Assembly: GCF_003950325.1 (NCBI RefSeq)
Contig: NZ_PXZH01000001.1
Coordinates: forward strand, 1 to 64,000
Source: Vagococcus humatus
Lineage (GTDB): Bacteria > Bacillota > Bacilli > Lactobacillales > Vagococcaceae
Direction of reading: 5' to 3'
Length of the DNA stretch: 64,000 bases
Shown here: positions 1 through 7,493 of the stretch, in pieces
Layout: every line of letters begins with the position of its first letter
How positions within the stretch are numbered: position 1 is the stretch's first letter
The notes under the pieces: generated by a model
Seen by the model: only the letters and a program-made list of their open reading frames with translations
What the model was told of the DNA's origin: nothing
Database searches by the model: none
Position numbers and translations under genes: made by a program

Positions 1-11
1 CAACAACATAG

Positions 12-127
<116 letters not shown>

Positions 128-132
128 TTTAT

Positions 133-206
133 TCCGGCATAGCTCAGTTGGTAGTAGCGCATGACTGTTAATCATGATGTCGTAGGTTCGAGTCCTACTG
201 CCGGAG
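133..206 (+). tRNA. tRNA-Asn (GTT)
   Basis: Cloverleaf with acceptor TCCGGCA/TGCCGGA, discriminator G and anticodon GTT. The 3' CCA is not encoded. First tRNA after the 5S gene. Confidence 0.96.
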
Positions 207-241
207 TTACTAACTAATTTATTAGAGTAGGTATGAATCTT

Positions 242-331
242 GGAGAGTTGTCCGAGCTGGCCGAAGGAGCATGATTGGAAATCATGTAGGCGGTAATAAC
301 TGTCTCAAGGGTTCGAATCCCTTACTCTCCG
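242..331 (+). tRNA. tRNA-Ser (GGA)
   Basis: Acceptor GGAGAGT/ACTCTCC, a long variable arm typical of class II tRNAs, and anticodon GGA. The 3' CCA is not encoded. Confidence 0.96.
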
Positions 332-355
332 TTAGTTATAAATATTATGTCTTAT

Positions 356-427
356 GGCCCGTTGGTCAAGCGGTTAAGACACCGCCCTTTCACGGCGGTA
401 ACACGGGTTCGAGTCCCGTACGGGTCA
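356..427 (+). tRNA. tRNA-Glu (TTC)
   Basis: Acceptor GGCCCGT/ACGGGTC and anticodon TTC in the loop closed by CCGCC/GGCGG. No encoded CCA. Confidence 0.96.
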
Positions 428-461
428 TTCAAGTTATTACTTGATAATTAAATAGCAGTGT

Positions 462-537
462 GGTTCTGTGGTGTAGGGGTTAACATGCCTGCCTGTCACG
501 CAGGAGATCGCGGGTTCGATTCCCGTCGGAACCGCCA
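462..537 (+). tRNA. tRNA-Asp (GTC)
   Basis: Acceptor GGTTCTG/CGGAACC with discriminator G, anticodon GTC, and an encoded 3' CCA. Confidence 0.96.
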
Positions 538-538
538 T

Positions 539-614
539 GGCTCGGTAGCTCAGTTGGTAGAGCAACGGATTGAAGCTCCGTGTGTCGGCAGTTCGATTCT
601 GTCCCGAGCCACCA
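539..614 (+). tRNA. tRNA-Phe (GAA)
   Basis: Acceptor GGCTCGG/CCGAGCC, anticodon GAA, encoded CCA. It begins one base after the tRNA-Asp CCA. Confidence 0.96.
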
Positions 615-617
615 TTT

Positions 618-698
618 GGAGGAATAGCGAAGTGGCTAAACGCGACGGACTGTAAATCCGTTCCTTAGGGTTCAGTGGTTCGAATCCACTTTCCTCCA
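618..698 (+). tRNA. tRNA-Tyr (GTA)
   Basis: Acceptor GGAGGAA/TTCCTCC, long variable arm (class II), anticodon GTA. No encoded CCA. Confidence 0.96.
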
Positions 699-708
699 TT
701 TTTTAGTT

Positions 709-782
709 AGGGGTATAGTTTAAAGGTAGAACAGCGGTCTCCAAAACCGTTAGTGTGGGTTCAATTCCTGCTACCCCTGCCA
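709..782 (+). tRNA. tRNA-Trp (CCA)
   Basis: Acceptor AGGGGTA/TACCCCT, discriminator G, anticodon CCA, and an encoded 3' CCA. Confidence 0.95.
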
Positions 783-788
783 TTATAT

Positions 789-862
789 GGCGATTGTGGC
801 GAAGTGGTTAACGCACCGGATTGTGGCTCCGGCATTCGTGGGTTCGATTCCCATCAGTCGCC
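789..862 (+). tRNA. tRNA-His (GTG), copy 1
   Basis: Anticodon GTG, with the extra G-1 opposite C73 that marks tRNA-His. It is identical to the copy at 1169-1242. Confidence 0.96.
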
Positions 863-871
863 TATTTTTAT

Positions 872-943
872 TGGGCTATAGCCAAGCGGTAAGGCAACGG
901 ACTTTGACTCCGTCATTCGTTGGTTCGAATCCAGCTAGCCCAG
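872..943 (+). tRNA. tRNA-Gln (TTG), copy 1
   Basis: Acceptor TGGGCTA/TAGCCCA, discriminator G, anticodon TTG. It is identical to the copy at 1251-1322. Confidence 0.96.
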
Positions 944-962
944 TTTTTTTTAATTGTATGAA

Positions 963-1033
<71 letters not shown>

Positions 1034-1039
1034 TATTTT

Positions 1040-1124
1040 GCCGGCGTGGCGGAATTGGCAGACGCGTTGGACTCAAAATCCAATGCCCGTTAAGGGCGTG
1101 CCGGTTCGACCCCGGCCGCCGGTA
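1040..1124 (+). tRNA. tRNA-Leu (CAA)
   Basis: Acceptor GCCGGCG/CGCCGGT (one G-U pair), a long variable arm and anticodon CAA. Discriminator A. Confidence 0.95.
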
Positions 1125-1127
1125 TTT

Positions 1128-1153
1128 CACCAGTCTTGGGCTGGTGCTTTTTT
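1128..1153 (+). terminator. Terminator after tRNA-Leu(CAA)
   Basis: Stem CACCAG/CTGGTG with a 7-nt loop, followed after one C by six T. It should end most transcripts before the second His-Gln pair. Confidence 0.7.
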
Positions 1154-1168
1154 ATGAGTAATTTATAT

Positions 1169-1242
1169 GGCGATTGTGGCGAAGTGGTTAACGCACCGGA
1201 TTGTGGCTCCGGCATTCGTGGGTTCGATTCCCATCAGTCGCC
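1169..1242 (+). tRNA. tRNA-His (GTG), copy 2
   Basis: Same sequence as 789-862, including G-1 and C73. It lies downstream of a terminator-like hairpin. Confidence 0.96.
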
Positions 1243-1250
1243 CTTTATAT

Positions 1251-1322
1251 TGGGCTATAGCCAAGCGGTAAGGCAACGGACTTTGACTCCGTCATTCGTT
1301 GGTTCGAATCCAGCTAGCCCAG
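1251..1322 (+). tRNA. tRNA-Gln (TTG), copy 2
   Basis: Same sequence as 872-943. It is the last gene of the tRNA cluster. Confidence 0.96.
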
Positions 1323-1330
1323 TTAATCTG

Positions 1331-1361
1331 AAAGACTTGGAATATTCTAAGTCTTTTTTTG
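1331..1361 (+). terminator. Terminator of the rRNA/tRNA cluster
   Basis: AAAGACTT/AAGTCTTT stem followed by a T run. Confidence 0.85.
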
Positions 1362-1404
1362 TTTTTTATAAAGACAAATAATTTATAAAAATAATAGAAA
1401 AGAC

Positions 1405-1433
1405 TTGCTTTATTGTCTGTAATAGTGTAAATT
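1405..1433 (+). promoter_or_regulatory. guaC promoter
   Basis: TTGCTT (1405-1410), a 17-nt spacer and TAAATT (1428-1433). The predicted transcript start is near 1440, just before the inverted repeat at 1447-1476. Confidence 0.55.
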
Positions 1434-1446
1434 ATCATAGGAAACA

Positions 1447-1476
1447 AACGTTCTATATCCTTAGTTATAGAACGTT
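1447..1476 (+). promoter_or_regulatory. Inverted repeat in the guaC 5' UTR
   Basis: Perfect 11-bp arms AACGTTCTATA / TATAGAACGTT separated by 8 nt, within about 10 nt of the predicted transcript start. No T run follows, so it is not a terminator. It may be an operator for a purine-responsive repressor or a 5' stabilising stem. It does not match a purine riboswitch. Confidence 0.5.
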
Positions 1477-1518
1477 CGTATTTTTAAAATATTGAGATTC
1501 ATTTAGGAGGATTTCAAG

Positions 1519-2496
1519 ATGAAAATTTTTGATTATGAAGATGTGCAATTAGTACCTAATAAATGTATTGTTAACAGTCGATCTGAGTGCGATACACGGG
1601 TAACATTAGGTAAACATACATTTAAGATGCCAGTAGTACCAGCTAATATGCAGACGATAGTGGATGAAAATATTGCAGAATGGTTAGCTAAAAATGGTTA
1701 TTTTTACATTATGCATCGGTTTGATGAAGCAGCGAGGCTGCCTTTCATCAAAAGAATGAAGGAACAAAAGTTAATCTCCTCTATTAGCATTGGGGTAAAA
1801 GAGAATGAATATAAGTTTGTGGATGAATTAGCGAGTCTTCAATTGGTTCCAGATTATATAACAATTGATATTGCTCACGGTCATTCTAACTCTGTTATTA
1901 ATATGATTCAGTACATAAAAAAACAGTTACCTGATACGTTTGTGATTGCAGGGAACGTTGGAACTCCTGAAGCTGTTCGTGAGTTAGAAGCCGTAGGAGC
2001 TGATGCTACTAAAGTTGGGATTGGTCCAGGGAAAGTCTGCATTACGAAGCTTAAAACAGGTTTTGGTACAGGTGGTTGGCAATTAGCTGCAGTGCGCCGT
2101 TGTAGTAAGGCAGCTAGAAAACCGATTATTGCTGATGGTGGTATTCGGACACATGGTGATATTGCGAAATCTATTCGGTTTGGAGCAACTATGGTAATGA
2201 TTGGCTCGTTGTTTGCAGGCCATGAAGAGTCTCCAGGGGAAACGAAAGTAGAAGATGGGGTTGTCTATAAAGAGTATTTTGGAAGTGCCTCTGAATTCCA
2301 AAAAGGTGAGAAGAAAAATGTGGAAGGTAAGAAAATCTGGATTCCGTTTAAAGGGTCACTAGAAGATACCCTAGTTGAAATGGAACAAGATTTACAATCA
2401 TCTATTTCTTACGCAGGGGGAAATGATTTAGAAGCAATTAGAAAAGTAGATTATGTTGTGGTTAAAAATTCTATTTTTAATGGTGATATTTTTTAA
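1519..2496 (+). CDS. guaC: GMP reductase
   Basis: Converts GMP to IMP and ammonia with NADPH, returning guanine nucleotides to the purine pool in the cytoplasm. The 325-residue protein has the IMPDH/GMPR TIM-barrel fold. The motif [11 protein letters not shown] places the catalytic cysteine at residue 174, and the phosphate-binding segment [17 protein letters not shown] follows. There is no CBS insert, which separates it from IMP dehydrogenase; length and start ([13 protein letters not shown]) match the Bacillota GuaC type. AGGAGG stands 8-9 nt before the ATG. It is monocistronic, with its own promoter, an upstream inverted repeat and a strong terminator. Confidence 0.95.
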   Translation: MKIFDYEDVQLVPNKCIVNSRSECDTRVTLGKHTFKMPVVPANMQTIVDENIAEWLAKNGYFYIMHRFDEAARLPFIKRMKEQKLISSISIGVKENEYKFVDELASLQLVPDYITIDIAHGHSNSVINMIQYIKKQLPDTFVIAGNVGTPEAVRELEAVGADATKVGIGPGKVCITKLKTGFGTGGWQLAAVRRCSKAARKPIIADGGIRTHGDIAKSIRFGATMVMIGSLFAGHEESPGETKVEDGVVYKEYFGSASEFQKGEKKNVEGKKIWIPFKGSLEDTLVEMEQDLQSSISYAGGNDLEAIRKVDYVVVKNSIFNGDIF

Positions 2497-2502
2497 TGGG
2501 TT

Positions 2503-2545
2503 AAAAAAAGTCGATACACTCTTAGTAAGTGTATCGACTTTTTAT
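2503..2545 (+). terminator. guaC terminator
   Basis: About 15-bp stem around GTCGATACACT / AGTGTATCGAC, flanked by A and T runs. Confidence 0.9.
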
Positions 2546-2591
2546 GTGGATTCATTATAATGATAGATAGAATAAGAAAAATGGTGAGAAG

Positions 2592-5414
2592 ATGAAAAGG
2601 ATTGAAAAAGTTTATCAATATGTATTGGAGGTCACTCAGACTCAACAACCTCCAACAGGGGTGACAACTGCTGAAGTAGCTCAAGCTTTAACTATTCACC
2701 GCTCTAATGCTAGCAAAGATTTGAATCAATTGGTAGCCCAAGGGAAATTGTTTAAAACTACCACTCGCCCTGTTCATTATTTAGATATAAAGGAAAAACA
2801 AAGAGAGCCGTTAACTAGTGCAGTACCATCTTACAAAGAGCCGTTAAAAGCAGAACAGATAAATATGCAACAAGCATCCTCTATTCAAAAAGGAAAAAGT
2901 ATTTTTAATGAATTAATTGGCTCCAATGGTAGTATGAAAGTTCAAGTGGAACAAGCAAAAGCTGCAGTCTTGTATCCGCCAAAAGGGTTAAACTGCTTGA
3001 TTACTGGAGGGACTGGTACAGGGAAGACTTTTTTTGCCCACACAATGTTTGAATATGCTAAAGCTCATCAGTTAATTCATAATAAGTCTGAAAAATTAGT
3101 TGTGTTTAACTGTGCGGATTATGCGCATAATCCAGAGTTGTTGATGAGCCATTTATTTGGTTACTGTAAAGGGTCTTTTACTGGGGCTGAGGAGGATAAA
3201 GACGGATTGGTTAGTGAGGCAGATGGAGGAATGCTTTTCTTGGATGAAGTCCATCGTTTACCTCCAGAAGGACAAGAAATGATTTTTTATTTATTGGATC
3301 ATGGTCTATACAATCGTTTAGGAGAAACGAATAAAAATAGAAAAGCGAGTGTCCGAATTATTTGTGCCACAACGGAAAATCCAGAATCTGCTTTATTAGG
3401 AACATTTGTGAGGAGAATACCGATAGTTATTCAACTTCCTAATTTCAATGAACGTCCCGCTAAAGAACAAATTACCTTACTTAGAACCTTACTAACTTTA
3501 GAGGCTAACCGTATTTACCGGCGTATTTTGATTGATGAAGATGCGGTGAAAGGCTTAATTGGAAGTGTGACTTTAGGCAATATTGGACAATTAAAATCCA
3601 ATGTCCAGTTAGTGTGTGCTAGGGGATTTTTAAATAGTATTGGAAAAGAAGAAGTGAGTATTACAGTCAATGAATTAACGCCTAGTATTAAAGATGGCAT
3701 TATTCACTTGGTTAGTAACCGGCAACTATTAAAGGACATGACTCAATATTTAGAGCCACAAATGCTAGTAACACCAGGTGAGAGTTTGTTGCCAATAGCA
3801 GAAGATCCCTATGAATTGCCTTATAATTTATATGACATTATAGGAGATAAGGCCGCTCTGTTAGAAATGGAAGGAATGGACCAAGAAAACATTAATAATT
3901 TTATTATGACGGATATTAATGTTCATTTAAAATCTTTTTATAAAGATAGTCAGCTAACCTTTGATGCAGAAAATAAATTAGAAGATATTTTAGATGAACA
4001 AATTATTAAGTTGACGAAGGAAATTTATGATTATGCTTGTCAAGCTTTGGATTATCTATATCCAGCTAGTTTTATTTATGCGATGGGGATGCACATTAGC
4101 TCCTTTTTAAAACAAATTGAGTATGGTCAAAGTAAACGCCGAATTAATGTGAATATTAAAAACATGGTGGAAGCCTACCCTAATGAACTGCAAGTTGCTA
4201 AAGGCATTAAAGATAAAATTCAAACTTATTATCAAGTGAAAGTGCCTGAAGCTGAAGTTTATTATTTAACAGTTTTATTAGCTTCACTTCAAGAAGAAAA
4301 GATGTCAGGACGGATTGGTATTGTAGTGGCAGCCCACGGAAAAAGTACAGCTACTAGTATGGTACAAGTAGTGAAAGGTCTTTTAAGTGTTGATAATATT
4401 AGAGGAGTAGACATGCCACTTGAAATGGACCCACGTCATGCCCTAGAGAGAATTATTCAGTCTGTTATAGAAGTGGATGAAGGAAGTGGCGTAGTTCTTC
4501 TAGTAGATATGGGATCTTTAGTGACCTTTTCTGAAGAAATTGAGGAGCGTACTGGTATTAAGGTGGCCACAGTTGATATGGTGACGACTCCGATTGTACT
4601 AGAGGCAGCTCGCAAAACCTCTTTACTAGAGACTAATCTAAGAGAACTAGCTGACTCACTGAAAAAATTCCGTGGTTATATGGCAGCTCCTTCTTCTTTA
4701 CTAGTTAATTCTAATTTATCTGGTTCGCTTTTAGGAAAACCTAAAGCTATTGTAGCAGTTTGTGCATCAGGAGAAGGTACGGCAGTTCAGATAAAACACA
4801 AAATAGAGACCTCTTTAAGTCAAATTTTAGAAGAAGATATAAAAGTGTTGACGATTTCTCTTGTTAATATGAAAGAGCAAATAGCACACATTGAGCAGGA
4901 ATACCGAATTATAGCCACAGCAGGTGTTATTCAACCAGATATTGAGGTACCGTTTATAACTATGGAGCAATTATTTAGTAGTCAAGGGGAACAACGAATT
5001 GTAGACATTGTTCATCACCAATTGCAATCAAAAGAAGCTGAGATGACTTTAGATGAAACCAGTGCTAAACAAGTTTGTCTTCATTATATGACAGAAAGCT
5101 TTACCTTTATTAATCCTACTAAAGTGTTGCCTATTTTTTGGCAAGGGACAGAACTTTTTGGACAATGCTTGGCACAAAGTTTTGACTACTCTTTTACTAT
5201 TACAATGGTGATGCACTTGGCTGGTATGTTAGAACGGATTATGACAGGAGATACGTTAACAGCAGGAGAAGAGTTATTAAAAGAGAAAATGTGGCAAGAT
5301 ATTTATCAGCAGATTATTCCAGGCATAACTTATTTAGAAGAAACATTTTTAATTAAATTACCAGTAGCAGAAATATACTATATTGTTCAATTGTTACAGG
5401 CAGAGAATGAATAG
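2592..5414 (+). CDS. LevR/ManR-type sigma-54-dependent activator with PRD and PTS domains
   Basis: A 940-residue regulator. In order: N-terminal helix-turn-helix (about 10-60); AAA+ sigma-54 activator domain (about 100-330) with Walker A GGTGTGKT, the sigma-54 contact loop GSFTGAEE and Walker B MLFLDE; a PRD (about 440-550); a mannose-type EIIA-like domain with AAHGKS; an EIIB-like segment with VCASGEGTA; and a C-terminal PRD. Family members are phosphorylated by HPr and EII proteins and switch on mannose/glucose PTS operons from -12/-24 promoters. The next gene encodes a mannose-family IIB, as next to enterococcal mptR. Here, however, no IIA/IIC/IID genes follow. The loop reads GSFTGA rather than the usual GAFTGA, a tolerated variant in this family. 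The target operon must lie elsewhere. Confidence 0.88.
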   Translation: MKRIEKVYQYVLEVTQTQQPPTGVTTAEVAQALTIHRSNASKDLNQLVAQGKLFKTTTRPVHYLDIKEKQREPLTSAVPSYKEPLKAEQINMQQASSIQKGKSIFNELIGSNGSMKVQVEQAKAAVLYPPKGLNCLITGGTGTGKTFFAHTMFEYAKAHQLIHNKSEKLVVFNCADYAHNPELLMSHLFGYCKGSFTGAEEDKDGLVSEADGGMLFLDEVHRLPPEGQEMIFYLLDHGLYNRLGETNKNRKASVRIICATTENPESALLGTFVRRIPIVIQLPNFNERPAKEQITLLRTLLTLEANRIYRRILIDEDAVKGLIGSVTLGNIGQLKSNVQLVCARGFLNSIGKEEVSITVNELTPSIKDGIIHLVSNRQLLKDMTQYLEPQMLVTPGESLLPIAEDPYELPYNLYDIIGDKAALLEMEGMDQENINNFIMTDINVHLKSFYKDSQLTFDAENKLEDILDEQIIKLTKEIYDYACQALDYLYPASFIYAMGMHISSFLKQIEYGQSKRRINVNIKNMVEAYPNELQVAKGIKDKIQTYYQVKVPEAEVYYLTVLLASLQEEKMSGRIGIVVAAHGKSTATSMVQVVKGLLSVDNIRGVDMPLEMDPRHALERIIQSVIEVDEGSGVVLLVDMGSLVTFSEEIEERTGIKVATVDMVTTPIVLEAARKTSLLETNLRELADSLKKFRGYMAAPSSLLVNSNLSGSLLGKPKAIVAVCASGEGTAVQIKHKIETSLSQILEEDIKVLTISLVNMKEQIAHIEQEYRIIATAGVIQPDIEVPFITMEQLFSSQGEQRIVDIVHHQLQSKEAEMTLDETSAKQVCLHYMTESFTFINPTKVLPIFWQGTELFGQCLAQSFDYSFTITMVMHLAGMLERIMTGDTLTAGEELLKEKMWQDIYQQIIPGITYLEETFLIKLPVAEIYYIVQLLQAENE

Positions 5415-5425
5415 GAGGAAGTAAG

Positions 5426-5923
5426 ATGAGTATGTCTATTCGCTTAGTTCGAATTGATGACCGCTTAATTCATGGTCAAGTTGCTACCGTTTGGGCAAAA
5501 TTAGCCAAAGTAAATCATATTTTAGTAGTTAGTGATGAGGTAGCCAAAGATCATTTAAGAAAAACACTTTTAAAACAAGCTGCTCCTTTAGGGGTCCAGG
5601 CTAATGTTATTCCTGTAAGTAAAATGATTGAAATTTACCCAGATTCCCGCTTTGATGGATTTAAAGCGATGTTGCTTTTCACCAACCCAACTGATGTAGA
5701 AAGGGTTGTTAAAGGTGGCGTTAAGATTGAATCTGTTAATATTGGCGGTATGTCTTTTTCAGAAGGAAAACGCATGATTACTAACGCTGTAGCAGTTAAT
5801 CAAGCAGATGTGGCTGCCTTTAGTTATTTAGATGAACAAGGAATTCAATTGGAAGTTAGAAAAGTAGCAGCTGATAGTCGAGTATTACTTATGCCTTTAT
5901 TGCGTAAAAATCAGATGGTTTAA
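5426..5923 (+). CDS. PTS system mannose/fructose/sorbose family IIB protein (stand-alone)
   Basis: The 165 residues cover a complete mannose-family EIIB. The phosphorylation site is His16 in RIDDRLIHGQVATVW. It would normally accept phosphate from IIA and pass it to sugar bound by IIC/IID. It starts 11 nt after the regulator stop with AGGAGG upstream, so the two genes are co-transcribed, and a terminator follows. No IIA, IIC or IID gene is present, so it more likely serves as a phosphoryl-transfer sensor for the regulator's PRDs than as a transporter part. That role is inference from context. Confidence 0.88.
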   Translation: MSMSIRLVRIDDRLIHGQVATVWAKLAKVNHILVVSDEVAKDHLRKTLLKQAAPLGVQANVIPVSKMIEIYPDSRFDGFKAMLLFTNPTDVERVVKGGVKIESVNIGGMSFSEGKRMITNAVAVNQADVAAFSYLDEQGIQLEVRKVAADSRVLLMPLLRKNQMV

Positions 5924-5943
5924 CTGATTAATAATAAAAAAAG

Positions 5944-5993
5944 TGTCTGTTACTTAGTTTTTATAAGCTAAATAAGTAACAGACAGTTTTTAT
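5944..5993 (+). terminator. Terminator after the IIB gene
   Basis: 13-bp stem TGTCTGTTACTTA / TAAGTAACAGACA followed by T-rich sequence. It also faces the converging gene ending at 6010. Confidence 0.85.
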
Positions 5994-6009
5994 TTATTTA
6001 AGTTGTTTA

Positions 6010-6552
6010 TTAGTGGAAAGTTTGGTTCATAATTTTTTTTAGTGGCAAATACAAAATGGTTACTATGATTAATGTAGATAGACTATTAACGATAGTAGCA
6101 GGTAAAGAAGTGGTAGCTAAAACAACAGCAGCCTGCATTTTTGTGCCCATTAATAAGGCTAGTACAAGATTTTTGGAAAAAGTCATGCCAATCTTGGCTA
6201 AACCTGCTCCAAAGGCAACTAATAAAATAGTAGAAAGATGATCCTCTTTTTTGTGCAAGGCTTTAAAGATAAGAGCTGCCACGCCACCTACAATAAAACT
6301 TTCTAAAATAAAATACGGGGCTTCAGCAGCATATCCATTTAAACAATCAAAGATAGCGAAACCTAAACCACCTGCTAGAGCTCCTTTTTTATAACCTAAA
6401 AGAAGAACTGCTAAAAGTAAGACTGCATTACCTAAATGGATAAAGGGGGCACCAATCGCTGCAGGCATAGGAATTCGGATAGTTGTTCCTATAACAGTTA
6501 AAGTAGCAAAAAGCGCCATTAAAATAATTGAACGAGTACTAGTTTGTTTCAT
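6010..6552 (-). CDS. ECF transporter S-component, probably for vitamin B6
   Basis: Small hydrophobic membrane protein of about 180 residues with some six membrane segments, such as SIILMALFATLTVIGTTI, LLLAVLLLGY and LSTLIIVTILYLPL. This is the usual build of an energy-coupling-factor substrate-binding subunit, which needs EcfA1/A2/T encoded elsewhere. I chose the ATG at 6552 (MKQTSTRSI) because AGGAGG precedes it; a longer frame to 6618 has no such site and overlaps pdxK further. It overlaps the end of pdxK by 14 nt, so the two are translationally coupled. The pyridoxine kinase partner and the divergent MocR regulator point to pyridoxine or pyridoxal as substrate (PdxU-like). The substrate is inference from context. 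Confidence 0.72.
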   Translation of the reverse strand: MKQTSTRSIILMALFATLTVIGTTIRIPMPAAIGAPFIHLGNAVLLLAVLLLGYKKGALAGGLGFAIFDCLNGYAAEAPYFILESFIVGGVAALIFKALHKKEDHLSTILLVAFGAGLAKIGMTFSKNLVLALLMGTKMQAAVVLATTSLPATIVNSLSTLIIVTILYLPLKKIMNQTFH

Positions 6553-7381
6553 GATGTTCCTCCTTAGAAGTGAGTCGTTGATCAGTTTGATAATAATGAC
6601 CATGCCATAAGTAGCCAATGTCCGGGGTGAGAAAGACCCCTTGCTGAATGCCGGAAGTTACGTAGTCTTTGGCTAAGGCGATGGCTTCCTTTAAAGGAAT
6701 ATTCCGGGCTAAACAGGCGGTTAATGCTGCACTAAAACTACAGCCTGCTCCGTGATTACTGCTCGTGTTAACTTTAGGAGACTTGAAAAAGGTATAATCT
6801 GTTCCATCATATAACAGATCAATAGCCATTTCACCTGGTAGTCGGTTACCACCTTTTATTAAAACGGATGCAGGTCCTAATTGATAGAGACTTCTAGCGG
6901 ACTTTTTTAATTGGTCAATCGAAGTAATTTCTCCTTGTTCTGAAAGAATACCTGCCTCAATTAAATTAGGAGTAACTATGGTTGCTTTAGGAAGTAAATA
7001 GTGACTAAGGGCGTGGATATTCTCTTGTTGTAATAAATCACTAGGACCTTTTCCTACTAAAACCGGATCAACGATTAGCTTTTTTTGACCATAAGTTTGA
7101 ATAAAATAGTGAATTCTCTCTGCAACTGCAGGGTGACCTAATAAACCGGTTTTTATAGCATCTAAAGAGCCTCCTGCAAAATTATTTAATAATTGTTGGT
7201 GGATAAGTTGTTCTGACATAGGGGTAAGGGTGTATTGATGATTGTCAGGGTTAAATGCCATAATGCTAGTGATACAAGTTAGGCCAAAAGTGCCAAATTC
7301 CTGAAAGGTTTTTAAATCAGCTTGGATACCTGCTCCTCCCCCAGAGTCAGATCCAGCAATTGATAATACTTTTTTAATCAA
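6539..7381 (-). CDS. pdxK: Pyridoxine kinase of the ThiD/PdxK family
   Basis: Ribokinase-like PfkB/ThiD kinase of 280 residues. The N-terminal SIAGSDSGGGAGIQADLKTF, the VDPVLVGKG segment and the C-terminal NHGAGCSFSAALTA (anion hole and catalytic base) are all present. ThiD proteins phosphorylate HMP, while close relatives in Bacillota act on pyridoxine and pyridoxal. I favour a B6 role because the gene diverges from a PdxR-like regulator and is followed by an ECF S-component. The start is a TTG at 7381-7379, with GGAGG 8 nt upstream. A thiamine (HMP kinase) role remains possible. Confidence 0.75.
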   Translation of the reverse strand: MIKKVLSIAGSDSGGGAGIQADLKTFQEFGTFGLTCITSIMAFNPDNHQYTLTPMSEQLIHQQLLNNFAGGSLDAIKTGLLGHPAVAERIHYFIQTYGQKKLIVDPVLVGKGPSDLLQQENIHALSHYLLPKATIVTPNLIEAGILSEQGEITSIDQLKKSARSLYQLGPASVLIKGGNRLPGEMAIDLLYDGTDYTFFKSPKVNTSSNHGAGCSFSAALTACLARNIPLKEAIALAKDYVTSGIQQGVFLTPDIGYLWHGHYYQTDQRLTSKEEHHETN

Positions 7382-7419
7382 GATAAAGCCTCCTAAAGTA
7401 AACGTGTTTAAAATTAATC

Positions 7420-7461
7420 ATACCCCTTTATTATTTTGATAAAAAGAGCCAATTGGGGTAT
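7420..7461. promoter_or_regulatory. Divergent pdxR/pdxK promoters with paired GGGGTAT boxes
   Basis: ATACCCC at 7420-7426 and GGGGTAT at 7455-7461 form an inverted pair 28 nt apart. On the + strand, TTGATA (7436-7441), a 17-nt spacer and TATATT (7459-7464) make a good pdxR promoter, with the GGGGTAT box running into its -10. On the - strand the other box abuts TATGAT, a probable pdxK -10. This symmetry suggests a MocR-type regulator binding both promoters. Confidence 0.6.
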
Positions 7462-7493
7462 ATTTAAACCATCCAATTAAAAGGGAGATTAGT

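Noticed and set aside
6010-6618. Longer 202-residue form of the ECF S-component
   Set aside because: The added residues are the shifted-frame tail of pdxK, and the ribosome binding site is at the internal ATG (6552).
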